From NCBI GenBank assembly GCA_038503075.1, contig JBCAML010000002.1, positions 3,162,001 to 3,226,000 of the forward strand: 64,000 bases of DNA. Direction: 5' to 3'. Under the pieces are notes generated by a model. The model saw nothing but the letters and a program-made list of their open reading frames with translations. It made no database searches and was not told the origin of the DNA. This document shows, in pieces, positions 1-10,345 of the stretch. The position numbers and the translations under genes are program-made. The DNA comes from Gyromitra esculenta (Eukaryota; Ascomycota; Pezizomycetes; Pezizales; Discinaceae). Positions within the stretch are counted from its first letter, which is position 1. Every line of letters starts with the position of its first letter.

Positions 1-2
1 AT

Positions 3-473
3 CAAGTCAATAACCAGGTCTTTGTATCCATGAAGAATATCCGAACTGTTCGAAATGCTCGGAAACTCGATTGGAAATGGATGGGACCTTATCCGATAAA
101 AAAGGTAGTATCACCTTTTGCATACGAAATTGACCTTCCACCATCAGTCAAGTATCACCCCGTTTTTCACGTCTCACTCCTCAAACCTGCCGCTGGTGAT
201 CCTCTCCCAGGACAAATAATACCCCCTCCACCTCCGATTGTAGTCAATGAACAGGAGGAATATTTTATCGAGAAAATTCTCGAACAACGGACACATCGCG
301 GACAACAACAATACCTTGTTGAGTGGACTGGATATGCTCATCCTACCTGGGAACCTGCCGAAGATTTACAGGACACTGCTGCCCTTGATGCCTTTTTAAC
401 TACTACGACTACCATCGGTCCTAAGGTTCGCAGGAGCTCACGCTTGAGACGGGGGGCTACTTTCACGGATTAA
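3..473 (+). mobile_element. Ty3/gypsy (chromovirus-type) polyprotein tail: integrase C-terminus plus chromodomain, 5' end outside window
   Basis: The frame is open from the window edge and ends at 471-473, so this is the last ~156 residues of a Pol polyprotein. The first ~55 residues carry the integrase C-terminal module (KLDWKWMGPYPI, then YHPVFHVSLLKP). After a proline-rich linker comes a chromodomain from about YFIEKILEQR through YLVEWTGY and TWEPAEDL. Chromodomain-bearing Ty3/gypsy elements use this module to direct insertion to marked chromatin (established for chromoviruses). The frame is intact over this stretch, so the element is not completely decayed here. A purine run (ACGGGGGGC, about 449-457) just before the stop resembles a polypurine tract; what follows should be the 3' LTR, but it is interrupted by the inverted repeat at 541. 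Integrity of the rest cannot be judged. Confidence 0.93.
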
Positions 474-540
474 GGATAGGGTTAGGATTTGGTGCCGGGG
501 TTGCTATGGGTTGTGGATCTTTTATTATAATCTCATTGTA

Positions 541-873
541 TCTCACGGTTGGGTCCCTCGTTAAGCCCTTCAGTATCCCTGAAGGTGAGCAGTGCTACTT
601 AAGGAGGTATCAACGCGTTCAAAGAGTGCAGCGTTTCTACAAGTTCTACGAAGGGTCTATCTCCAGGCGAGATAAGTGCAACGAGGTGGACAGCGACAGC
701 GAGGATTCTGAGATAGAATCGAGATAGTATTCCAACGAGTACAGGAGAAGGTAAACGAGAACGTTGCTTAAAGAAAGAAGAGAAAGAAAAACATAAACGA
801 CCGAAATCCTTCACTTTAAATACCCCGCTTTTACAGTCACACCAACAACAACCCGACAACAACCGAAACACAA
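541..873 (-). repeat. LTR-like arm 1 of an inverted pair
   Basis: This stretch matches the reverse complement of 1003-1331 along nearly its whole length with scattered substitutions; for example AAGCCCTTCAGTATCCCTGA here is mirrored exactly at 1289-1308. Read on the minus strand it has a TATTTAA-like box followed by a pyrimidine-rich stretch, like the U3/R part of an LTR. I interpret it as a solo LTR in minus orientation. The exact ends are not certain. Confidence 0.7.
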
Positions 874-1002
874 AGACATTATCCTGCTAACCGAAAAATA
901 CCCGAACCACAAAGAACTTATGAAACCATCCAAACAAATAACGAAACCAATAACCAGACCTTAATTCCTTTTCTGAATCAATCCGTGAAATTGTAGTTCG
1001 GT

Positions 1003-1331
1003 TGTGTTTCGGTTATTGTCGGGTTGTTGATTGTGTTACGGGAAAGCGGGGTATTTAAGCGAAGGATTTCGGTCATTGTTGTCTTTTCCTCTCTTCTTTC
1101 CTTAAGCAACGTTCTCGTTTTACTTCTACCTGTATTACTTCAAATACTATTTCGGTTCTACCTCAGAACCTTCGCTGTCGCCGTGAAACATCGCCGGTAC
1201 TTCGCCTGGAAGTATACCCACTGTAGAACTTGTAGAAACATCGCACTCTTCGAACGAGTTAGTATCTCGCTTAAGTAGCACTGCTCACCTTCAGGGATAC
1301 TGAAGGGCTTAACGAGGGACTAAACCGTGAG
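1003..1331 (+). repeat. LTR-like arm 2 of an inverted pair
   Basis: This is the plus-orientation partner of 541-873, separated from it by a ~129-nt spacer. It contains GGGGTATTTAAGCG (about 1048), a plausible TATA box. It ends in CCGTGAGA, exactly where copia RNase H coding sequence begins. Arm divergence (substitutions and small indels) shows the pair is not recent. An LTR is the best reading; a large palindromic insertion is the alternative. Confidence 0.68.
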
Positions 1332-1482
1332 AGAGCAATTCGAGAATAATGTGTTCGAATTAGTTTATGTACCAACGGCAGAAAATTTGGGGGATCTTTT
1401 TACTAAAGGTTTGGAAAGGATTAAACATCAGGGTTTTTTGTTATCATTGGGATGTCTCGAGCAAGGAGGGGTGTTGGAATAA
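1327..1482 (+). mobile_element. Ty1/copia RNase H C-terminal fragment
   Basis: Frame 1327-1482 encodes the classical copia tail: a segment like FELVYVPTAENLGDLFTKGL followed by ERIKHQGF, LLSLGCLEQGGVLE and a stop. The LADxxTKxL-type motif (here NLGDLFTKGL) marks the end of the copia reverse transcriptase/RNase H. Everything upstream is missing, replaced by the LTR-like arm ending near 1331. The fragment is too short to be functional. Confidence 0.85.
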
Positions 1483-1700
1483 GGTGCTCTCACCTACAAT
1501 ACTATTGTAATGATACATTCAGAGTAACGCGGATGGATGTTTAGCCGACGGAGGATTCACTTTGTATTAGCCCGACGGGCATATTTCCTTGTGGTAACGA
1601 GATTGTTGAATGAAGAACAAGGAGTATTTAGTTGGGGGATTTCAGTAGTTAAACCTGTATCGAAATAGTCATTTATTCTCTACACTGTCTTATAACGTTT
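1473..1700 (+). repeat. Probable copia 3' LTR start (truncated or decayed)
   Basis: Immediately after a polypurine run (AAGGAGGGG, 1463-1471), the sequence TGTTGGAATAAG begins at about 1472-1473. This is the typical first dodecamer of many copia LTRs, and the RNase H stop codon lies inside it. No second LTR copy is present to define the 3' boundary, so the end given is arbitrary. Confidence 0.5.
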
Positions 1701-2079
1701 TAAAACCTCCATCCAAATCTCCACTCTTACCACACATCTAGTGACCCCCCTCCACTTTATGGACATGTCTACGAGACTACGACCAACCAACGCTAAGATT
1801 GCCCTATAACAGCCTAACCCAGATAACTTATCTTGCAGTCGAAATACATACTCTAGGCAATACTCATAGCTACACTGAATAGGACGAGCCGAATAAATTA
1901 GAACTGCACGAATATATCGAAATCTGATCAGTAGTGGAAACGATCCAATCTAGTCTGAATTTATCTACCTACATAAGATTATCACCTACTCCCTACTCCT
2001 ACTTTACTACTTCGTCGCGGTTATGCTATATACATGCTCGTGAAAACCATATATCTATCAAAACAATTGCCAAGGTCGA
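1701..2079. other. No gene recognised; AT-rich transposon-flanking sequence
   Basis: No frame with family motifs is present on either strand. The base composition and the lack of open frames resemble decayed repeat sequence. Confidence 0.5.
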
Positions 2080-5030
2080 GGCCTCCTAACTGTAGGCTGT
2101 TTTCCATCCTTACCACGTCGCGCCCCCCTTTATGAGAAGCTTCGCAGTCCTCTCGTCCTTCGAATAAATAGCGTTATCTGGCGCAGTATTCCCCTGGCGA
2201 TCTTTTGAGTTGGTTTTTGCCCCCTTCTCTAGAAGCTGCTCTACCACCGCTTCATTGCGTAGTATATCCCGAGCCGTTTTTTGAGTTAGTTTCTGCTCTC
2301 TGCTCTAGAAGAAGTTCTACAGTCACTTCCTTCCCCTCTAGAAGCGGCTTTACAATCGCTCCCTTCTTCATACATCTAACCGCCAGACGCAGCGCAGTAT
2401 CCCTCCAGCGATCTTCTGAATTGACTTCTACCCCACTTTCCAGCATCTGCTTAATATGATTTATACTTCCCGTTTCCACCGCCCCCCAAAAAACGCATTT
2501 ATCCGACCAAGCGTCTCGCTTTTGATTCGTTAGCTCTCATCGGCCCCGCGCTTTATCAGAAAGGTTGTACTCGCATCTCAACCTTGTATTCGCCTTCTTG
2601 GCAAAGCACACAAAAATCGGCCATCTTTGCAAATACACAAAATTTTGAGGGTAGTAATAAAAAGGTTAGAAGTATCAGTGCAAAAAATTTAAACTTAGTT
2701 GCTCATTTTGTGGTGCCTAGAAAATCACCAATAAAAAGTCCTACTACTACTATTAACAAGAAATTTATAAACCCCCAAGGTAAAATACTAGAGTGCCTTT
2801 ACCGTTTAGCTAGCCAATTCCCAGATATCATCATAAAGAACAAATAGTGCTCTAGCTTTAGTGGCGGAACCTGCAGGTTAGTATCAGCTTTGAAAGGGTA
2901 ATCTTTGGCTGATTGGTGAATGAGGAGGATTTCGTCATCTTTAGACGTTATGAACCGTTAGCATAGCCATAGATCCGAGGCCAGTTCGTATGCTACTCGA
3001 CGCGTTGGCCTAAACTTTGCTCTGGCAGAAGTTATTTCTAGCACGGTTAGGGGACGGGCTGCCATTGCGATCCAAGCCAAAATATAGATAATTGTTGCAG
3101 AACCCCCTCAGCTGCAGATGTGTGAGACAAAATCCGCTCGTAGATCCCGTCCAAATCTTTCGGCAAGTTGCGCAAAGTCTGCTCGATATTCTCTGCGGCA
3201 CAATGCCTAAGTTCTTCTACCACTAGAGATATCCCAGAGAAACGCCTTATCAGAATGCTTTCTCAAAGCTTACCTCACCTCCCTAACCAGAGCTCTTGAT
3301 AATTCTGCATTTTTGCCAATTCTTCACACAGATAATCGATGCATTCGTCGATGCCACTGTTCTTTCTTGACTCGACGCAGATAGCTGTCATCTTCGAAAC
3401 CCTTTCCAGATCCAACTTAATTTGGTTGAGCGGGCGGTTGATGATGACCAACTTCACTTTTCCTACACTATTCATAAATTCGCCGGCGAGAAGTTCGAGG
3501 AAAGTGCGTCTCGAGTTTTCTGTGCACTCGTCCAAACCGTCGATAACCCAAAATACATCGCTGACTCTTTTATCCACCACAGTCCGAGATATCGGGCATT
3601 TGATCGAGGAGTTGCCACAGAAACCCTCGAAGTATAGATAGATAGATAGATATGTCATTCTCGCACCCTCGAAGTATGGTATCGGCAGAATTCCGCTGTA
3701 CGTCCTTTTCATCGCAGAAAAAGTAAGCAAGTAGAAAGCTTGACTTCCTCTCGAAATTTCCGATCAAAAATTCTGATATCATTGTTTTTCCAACCCCTGG
3801 TTTTCCATATACCCAAAGAATGCCAGTACCCATCTCTGGCGGGACCCAACCCTCGAATTCCGGTTCTTTAAGTATCCATTGACAGGTATTCTCGAACCTT
3901 TTTCATTTCCGCCGGATTAAGTCAAACTTATCATCCTCTGGGTTTGGTTGGCATGGGCTTGCATCATCTGTGGGTTAAGAGCAGCTAAAAGAGGATAGAT
4001 TAGGCTCTATTCGCTAACTCAACATTCATGCACCAGCTCGATAGATTTAATAGTGACCACTTACTGCTCTTGCGATTTGTATTTGCACCCTTGATCGCAT
4101 GCTCAGCCAACTCAAGGATGTTATCTGCTATTTGCTAATAATCGTCACCATCGATGGCTTCGAATTTGCAAATATTTTCGTGATCGGTATCCATTGCTAT
4201 TTGTCTCTCTCGTACTCCCGGAAGGTCCAAGGTAGCAGATCTCCGATCGACAATCTATATACCAGGCCCATTCGTTTTAGCACTCTAGCTTTGACCGATA
4301 TCGAGAGAAAACGTCTCGCAACAATCGGAGAGCCAAGACTTACAATCCGAAAGGGGAGTAGTGTCTCATATATCATGACTACTTGATAGTCTTCAAGTTG
4401 ATGTCGAAATTCGTTCGATATATTATCCGCAAACAACCTGTCTTTCTTGAGTGTCTCCAAAAATGTGTTCGCTTCATTTTGGCAAGCAAGGGATGTGGCA
4501 ACTCTTCCAAGGCTCATATCATTACTATCCTGATACGGAGTACCGAAGAAGACAATCCCATAGCTTCCGATTAACGCATACGTTCCATCAAGAATCGCCA
4601 CAGTCAAAGCCTATATATATACTACGATTATTTTTAAGTACTTAAGTATAGGGTAGCTATGGGTTAATGGGTAAGCCTTTTTGACAATTATCCCTCCAAG
4701 GCTGTGGCAGATGGAGATGGTCGGCCTTGTATCAGCCTCCTAAGAGCCGCCAATTAAAAAAGTCCTAGATTATCAAAGTTAATAAGATATCTTACCATAC
4801 ACTTTCCCCATAGCCGATTCAAGAGATTTTCCGCTTGTTGATCAATTACAGCAGCCGAAGCCCTAGCCCCTACATTTGAGTTGTATCCGAAAATAGGATT
4901 CACGCGTTCGAAAGCAGTTTGGGGGGGAAGTCTCTCGGCCACATTTTCCCGCCAGAAGCCGCCCAGGTTAATTCTGCATGACCATCTCTATTTTCGACAT
5001 TAAGGCCGTAGACTGCAACGATACCTACGA
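2080..5030 (-). pseudogene. Degenerate NLR-type gene: SesB-like serine hydrolase - NACHT - winged helix - ankyrin repeats
   Basis: Minus-strand pieces line up in the order of a fungal STAND/NLR protein. (1) 5025-4800: hydrolase start (GIVAVYGLNVENRDGHAELTW) and FGYNSNV. (2) About 4710-4690: nucleophile elbow read as CHSLGGIIVKK. (3) 4600-4170: GIVFFGTPY, then TDHENICKFEAIDGDDY. (4) 3895-3280: NACHT with P-loop GKPGVGKT and Walker B WVIDGLDEC. (5) 3230-3020: NLPKDLDGIYERIL and, one frame over, RPLTVLEITSAR, typical of the helical/winged-helix region after NACHT. (6) 2480-2080: ankyrin units (DTALRLAV, VELLLEQRAETNSKNGSGYT, NTAPDNAIYSKDERTAKLLIKGG). A shift in a C7 run near 4921-4927, a shift around 3570-3600, another near 3050 and an in-frame stop at about 4155 break it. 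At least two introns look recognisable (one with donor GTAAGATATC at about 4797). Such proteins act in heterokaryon incompatibility and non-self response; this copy is inferred dead. Confidence 0.86.
3623..3677. repeat. 13-bp direct repeat enclosing a (GATA)n microsatellite
   Basis: ACCCTCGAAGTAT occurs at 3623-3635 and again at 3665-3677. Between the copies lies a run of GATA units and a short filler. The period is 42 bp, so it adds exactly 14 codons to the NACHT relic without shifting frame. Confidence 0.85.
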
Positions 5031-5039
5031 GGCAATAAT

Positions 5040-5849
5040 AATTATTTACATAATCTTAATAAATGAAGAAATACATCCGAATTCCAGGATAATCTACAGC
5101 GGAAAAGCACTCACTCAAGCTTAAGCTAAGCATTTTCGGGGTCAAAAATCGTCTCAAAAATCGTCAAGCTTTTCGGGGTTGTCTGTACTTTGTAAGCTGT
5201 GGAAATCATAGGAATTTGTAGCATTAACACACCATCTTATTCAAGACTCGTTCGAACCAGTTCCTCTATTTTCGCTTTATACGAATTCGAAGGAGAGATA
5301 GAGTGCTATTATGTCCAAAGGATGGATGAATATTAATGTCAAGCCAAAAACTATCGATGAAGACGGGCGGGGTGTAGCACGCGCACGTAGATATATAGAT
5401 TCTACGAGATATTAAAACATAGCTAACCCTTCAAGTGCAGTAGTACAAGGCTCTGGCATAATAACTATCGGTAAGGATCTTCAAACCTGCCAGGTGGATT
5501 ATTGGTGGGAGAGTCTCAGCGGCGCTCAGTCACGTCAACCAACTCCCAGAACTTCTGTCAAGTGCATACGCACGTAATTTAACTCACAACCAAATTGATA
5601 TCATATACTCGGGGCAGGCATGAAGAGCCTACTCAAACATTACCAGAATCTAGTAACGAGAAGCGCCATTCTCTCCTGCTAGTTCGCCTTCAGTGAATAT
5701 CTATTTAATTAACGCGCCACAAAAAAAAAAAATACAGGACTTTACTTAAGTAAGCTCTTAGTTGCACGAGTCAATAAACCATGGGATATTCCTAGTAGAA
5801 TATCCGCTTTGTTTTCAGCCAGTTACATCCCACGGGATGCGGATGAATA
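5040..5849. other. No gene recognised
   Basis: AT-rich sequence without supported coding frames. A short local duplication is visible at about 5133-5180, where TTTTCGGGGT occurs twice around two copies of CAAAAATCGTC. Confidence 0.5.
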
Positions 5850-6017
5850 TACCGTATTTACTCGAAAAATTGGGTAGCGTATACACTTCGCCACTAACCC
5901 GCGAAAGAATTTGTCAGAGATTGAGCGGCGTATCTAAGCCGATTTCGGGTCGTTTCTAAGCTAATTTAAGTTAGATCCAAGAAAGCAAGCTACTCAATTT
6001 TTCGAGTAAATACGGTA
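5850..6017. mobile_element. MITE-like element, TACCGTATT family, copy A (168 bp)
   Basis: The terminal inverted repeats are 29 nt (5850-5878 and 5989-6017) and match at 28 of 29 positions. Both ends read TACCGTATTTACTCGAAAAA going inward. The outermost TA on each side could be a Tc1/mariner-type TA target duplication. No coding capacity lies inside. Confidence 0.88.
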
Positions 6018-6424
6018 GTAGTAGTTCGCTCTTTGTGGATAGCCCCCCCTAAATACACATACTTACATGCTCAGCCAAAATTACTAACACATGTAGCTAC
6101 CGCAAAAAATACGTGAAACCACAAGTGCAACATGATCCGCCAACCTATTAGAGAACGAACAGGAAAATTGCTGAAAATTAGCAAGCATCTAGCATAAACT
6201 ACCTTAAAGCATCCACATTAGGAACGTAAACTTCTCAAACGCGCTAAATCGCGAAATCTCTTGCTAAACCTCCAATCATGCAGGATTACTAACACCAGCA
6301 ACAGTGCAATGCCGTTTAAACACTTTACAGTACCCCTTCTACAGAAAAGCGGAAAGCGATTGATATTAATGTTCATCACCATCGGGATTACGATCGATCG
6401 ATTGGTGGTGATGATGACTACTTT

Positions 6425-6650
6425 GGCGTTCATTAAATACTGAGAAATTTTGCAACAAGCTGCCCGCACGCCCCACCTCCCAGAGTAAACAAATCAGCTA
6501 CAACGGCGAAGCGATAATGATAGCTGGGCAGAATTAAATATATTTGGCTATGGAGGGAGATTGGTTCATAGTGTGATCGATTCTGTTTATTTGGAGCTGT
6601 GTTTGACGAGTGTGGCTCGTTGTCGCATTTACCAGTATTTAATGAACGCC
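6425..6650. mobile_element. MITE-like element with GGCGTTCATTAAATACTG ends (226 bp)
   Basis: An 18-nt sequence at 6425-6442 is repeated perfectly in inverted orientation at 6633-6650. Weaker similarity continues about 20 nt inward on both sides. It is non-coding and lies 23 nt before another inverted-repeat element. Confidence 0.8.
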
Positions 6651-6672
6651 TAAGCTTAAGTAACATACTGAT

Positions 6673-6879
6673 TACCGTATTATCTCGACAGTAACGCAGC
6701 CAGGCTGGGCAGTTTTAGATTGGCCTTCACAAAACCACCAAGCAGCCCAAAAATATTAGAAATTGCTTCCCGAACCAGCAACTAATAAGCAACCAATCAT
6801 CTAAATCAGGGAATTTTTATTTAAGTATTTCGACCTTGTCCGGCCCGGTTGTGTTCATTGTTACCAAGATAATACGGTA
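6673..6879. mobile_element. MITE-like element, TACCGTATT family, copy B (207 bp)
   Basis: Both ends read TACCGTATTATCT inward (6673-6685 and 6867-6879). Less perfect similarity continues further in (GTAAC, then a CCGGC-rich segment). The outer nonamer TACCGTATT is identical to copy A. There is no coding capacity. Confidence 0.75.
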
Positions 6880-7924
6880 ATAGCCATAGCTTAAGCCGAG
6901 ATACCCTATAACCTCAACTGCATGCATCTATCCAAGTTAGCTAGTGGATTTGCCCTCGGGATACTTTGAATACTGTAATATCATACATACTTAGATTATT
7001 ATATAACTAATTCAAAGAAATGGTATATGTATGAAGTACACTAGTTGACCACTTGATATTCACACCGAGTGCGATTTCATGATTCAGATCATTTTTAGCT
7101 TCGGTTAGCTAGTTACATATAGGTACATGTAATCACCTACCGAGGAAGAGAACTACGGGTATGTTATTGTGACGAACTCAGTAAATGTCTGAAAGCATTT
7201 CATATCGTGGTAGCAGTACATGTACCCTGTTATCTAGCACTTTCTCACCCCTGACATAGAAGTGTTTCAATCCTGGTGGGTCGCATATGGTAATGCTAAC
7301 CCAAGGCATGATTTTCTATTCACGAGAGTCCTTCTAGGTGCCCCTATTTTGGGGGAACCTACAGAGTATTTTGACCAAGGGTGGATGGCGTACTCTTTCC
7401 GATAAATGTCATCAGAACTGACCAGGAGAGGGTTTGAGTGGCCGGGAGCAACGTCCGCTATTCTAATGCCCTGGCTGAGTTTTTTCTCATGCGCTTAGGC
7501 TAGGCGGTGCAGACTTCCATTTTCGACCAACACGTGTTGATTTAGCCAATACAAATTGCAAAGTTGAACTGAACCATAACAGTTGGTGGTGCAAGTCCCG
7601 AATACATGTAGTACCCGATACTATCTCGGGAAATTACGGTATATCAAACAGTAGATGTTTTCAATACCAGTGAACCCTGCGCACGAGCTTGCGCTGCTTA
7701 CGATTCTCAGCCAAATGCCACTACACAGCTTCGCGGAGATATTACCCGTCCCCAGACTGCCAACGCCAAGCAATTTTACTGTAACTCACATATCGGGCCA
7801 GGCAGAACCAGCATTTGGTGGACGCCCATAGCGTTCGATACCTAGAAATTGCAGACTTTTCGACCATTTATTTTTCCAGGCTTCCCAGCTCAAGCAAACT
7901 CTCATCCTCTACAACACTCAGATC
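6880..7924. other. No gene recognised
   Basis: No frame with recognisable family motifs. An isolated TACGGTA at about 7633 resembles an end of the TACCGTATT element family, but I found no partner end nearby. Confidence 0.5.
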
Positions 7925-8680
7925 ATGGCTTCCTACCCTGTTAAACCAGATCAGCTATTCCGCTCGTGGAGTGAGTTCAAGGAAGTGATACAAGACTGGT
8001 CAATTATCGACAAATTCCAATTCAAATCCCTTCACAAGGATCGATCTCGCGCGGATTACCGGTGCCGAACGCGCATGAAGAAGGGTGATTGCTCATGGAG
8101 GGTGTATGCAACAACTACTAGCAAACAAGATATAAGGGTCAAAATTTTCGAGCCTCGCCATACTTGTGTATGTGCTAGTGCTACCCATACAAAGCGCGAG
8201 ACCTGTAACAGTCAGTCCTGGTTACGCCGCCATGTACCGAAATATCTTAACGTCACTAGACAAACACGCCCAGAGGAAATTCAACAGGTAGTAAAGACTC
8301 ATTACGGCGAGATTGTCAACTATCAAGCAGCGCATGAAGCAAAAACAACATTAGTCGATGACCAACTTGACCTTGGACACATAATACCCCAGCAGCTTCC
8401 TGCCTATCTGCACCCTCCCCACGTCGACACCTATCTGCAAAAAAATCACCCAACCAGGCTGTGGCTAAAGCACCCCTCAGCCGCATCTCTTGGCAGGGAC
8501 GCATGCCAAGAGACAACTACCACCTCCAACTTACACCATTGCTTTCCACTAAACTCCTGCAGCTCTTTACCCCCAAAAACTGAACCGCAGGATGGTAAGT
8601 TCATATTTTACCCACTCTTTAAGAACCCGGCTGACGCCCAATACCACAGTCGAACGAAAAGCCCAACTCCACCTCCCTAA
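7925..8680 (+). pseudogene. MULE (Mutator-like) transposase N-terminal DNA-binding region, truncated
   Basis: The frame begins ATG and encodes the MuDR-type N-terminal region: LFRSWSEFKEVIQDW, then CRTRMKKGDCSWRVYA (cysteine pair before the CxWRVxA motif), HTCVCASATHTKRETCNSQSWL, and the RHVPKYLNVTRQTRPEEIQQVVKTHYGE segment that precedes the transposase core. The DDE catalytic domain and SWIM zinc finger are absent. After about residue 150 the frame becomes proline/histidine-rich and unlike a transposase. It runs over the start codon of the next gene at 8592. This is best read as a truncated insertion; a domesticated DNA-binding protein is the alternative, since the frame over the conserved part is intact. 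Confidence 0.72.
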
Positions 8681-9027
8681 CCCTGCGCGCGAAGCATGGC
8701 CTCACAACCGTATTCCTCTTCGCACAACCATCCGACTCCCTCCCCTCCATCAAGTCACAGGTCTACGAGCTCCTCCAAGAAAACAAAGACAACATCGTCA
8801 CCCCTGTACCCGATAGCGCAGACGAACTCATCCTCGGAGCTCCTATCGACCAAAGTGATTTGAGCAAGGGATTCCATATTATCCCTAACCAGGACAAGAA
8901 GAAGACTACTGTGCAAGACGCTGGATTTAAAAACATGAACGTTATTGGCTATAAGGTCGGAGAGGATGCAGATTTCGGTGTCGAGATCCCGAAAGACGAT
9001 TTCGAGGATTCACAACCGGACCCCTAA
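8592..9027 (+). CDS. Small conserved fungal protein of unknown function (126 aa), ATG-only first exon
   Basis: Exons are 8592-8594 and 8650-9027. The start ATG is followed at once by a consensus donor GTAAGT, and a CACAG acceptor leads into SNEKPNSTSLTLRAKHGLTTVFLF. From there the frame is open to TAA at 9025-9027 with no interruption, and splicing is in phase 0. The segment LTTVFLFAQPSDSLPSIKSQVYELL looks like the first strands and helix of a ubiquitin-like fold, and the acidic tail ends GYKVGEDADFGVEIPKDDFED. I recognise the pattern as a conserved fungal hypothetical but cannot name a function. The upstream 600 bp are MULE-derived, so the promoter must lie in or beyond that relic. The alternative frame over the same intron (in line with the MULE frame) gives a low-complexity peptide and is unlikely. 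Confidence 0.62.
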
Positions 9028-10345
9028 GGAGTGGGTGCTTGTGCACTAGTAGGATGGATTTGGGGTTAGCCTCAATATATAACTGATAATCCTTACCTTC
9101 ATTTTTATTATCCCTTAGAAGTTTAAATCCATGGCTATTGGGTGGAAGAATTTGTGGCTTTTACTATTCTATGACTGGGCTTGTTAATTACTACATGCAT
9201 TAAATGGTACTACGGATCACTACGCGCTAAAACTACCCATCATCGTAGTTATACGAATCAAGATCGTGAGTTCCTGTGGTCTCAGATTCCATATCTACCT
9301 GCCCTGAGATAAGACCTTGGAGATACAAGGGGCTTACCAATTATCTACCATAAGTAGACATTAATGTCACACCACCGTAAATATGGCCACCAAGATATTG
9401 ACGGTCCACAGAACACACAGAACAAATACTGTCACTTCATAGCTGCGAGTCCACAAATTAAAAATTACCACTCATAGGAGTCAAAACTAAGAAAAGTGAG
9501 ATGAACTTGGTGGCCCGTTTAAATATATTTTGTATCAATACCTACTAAATAAAAGATTTCCGGAGCCCCACATCAAGCACTGGATTTTTGTGCAAGTACT
9601 GTCATGTCCCTCCCCATTCACGCCATAGCTTAATAAGTTACACGCACCCTTTTGAGTCAATAATTTTATAAAAGAAAAAACAGTATCCGCATTGGCTAAA
9701 TGCCCGTCTAAATATAACATGTTTGATTCCTTACTAGAAGGTCTCCGAAATTAGGAACGGCCTGTAGGCCATATGGTTATATCAGAATAAATATTGAAAC
9801 ACGTGTTTCAGATAAAATGTTTGGTTTATACCGAGTGATATTTCATGAATTATACATAAAGCTAAAGTCGTATCACCAAACAGATAATATTTAGACCAAA
9901 AGGAACATAAATACACATATTTAATAGTACAAAATAACTAAAGCCAGACAAAGAACAGCAATGCTAGAGTCGCAAACAAAAATTCAACCATTCCAGAACC
10001 ACTAGTTTCCTTAATTCTCTCTGCAGCCCCCATCTTTTCATATTGGTAATAATATGTTCCTTATGCAATATATATGAAGTCGCTGCTAAAAAAAACAAGA
10101 GCACAATCAACAACGACTTGTTCACACCCCATTCACCCAACGCCGTATCATATAAATGAGTAAAAACGAACAATAAAGTAACCCTCCAACCAACCCACCA
10201 AACCTAGTATATGAAGAAAAAAAATACAAGACTCTCCCGCCCCCCCACCCCCCCCCAAAAAGTTATATATAAAGCCAGGAAGTAATAACAATGGTACAAG
10301 AATTAGGCTGTAAGCGATGACGGATATAAACCCCCCTATTTGCGA
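9028..10345. other. Convergent 3' intergenic region; AT-rich, no gene recognised
   Basis: It lies between the 3' ends of two convergent genes. A perfect 16-nt palindrome, TGAAACACGTGTTTCA, sits at 9795-9810 around an E-box CACGTG core. A run rich in C lies at 10238-10257. Short frames on both strands have no family features. Confidence 0.5.

Noticed and set aside
2584..2847. 87-codon plus-strand frame inside the NLR relic
   Set aside because: No recognisable family; lies in AT-rich filler between NLR pieces and is not needed to explain the locus.
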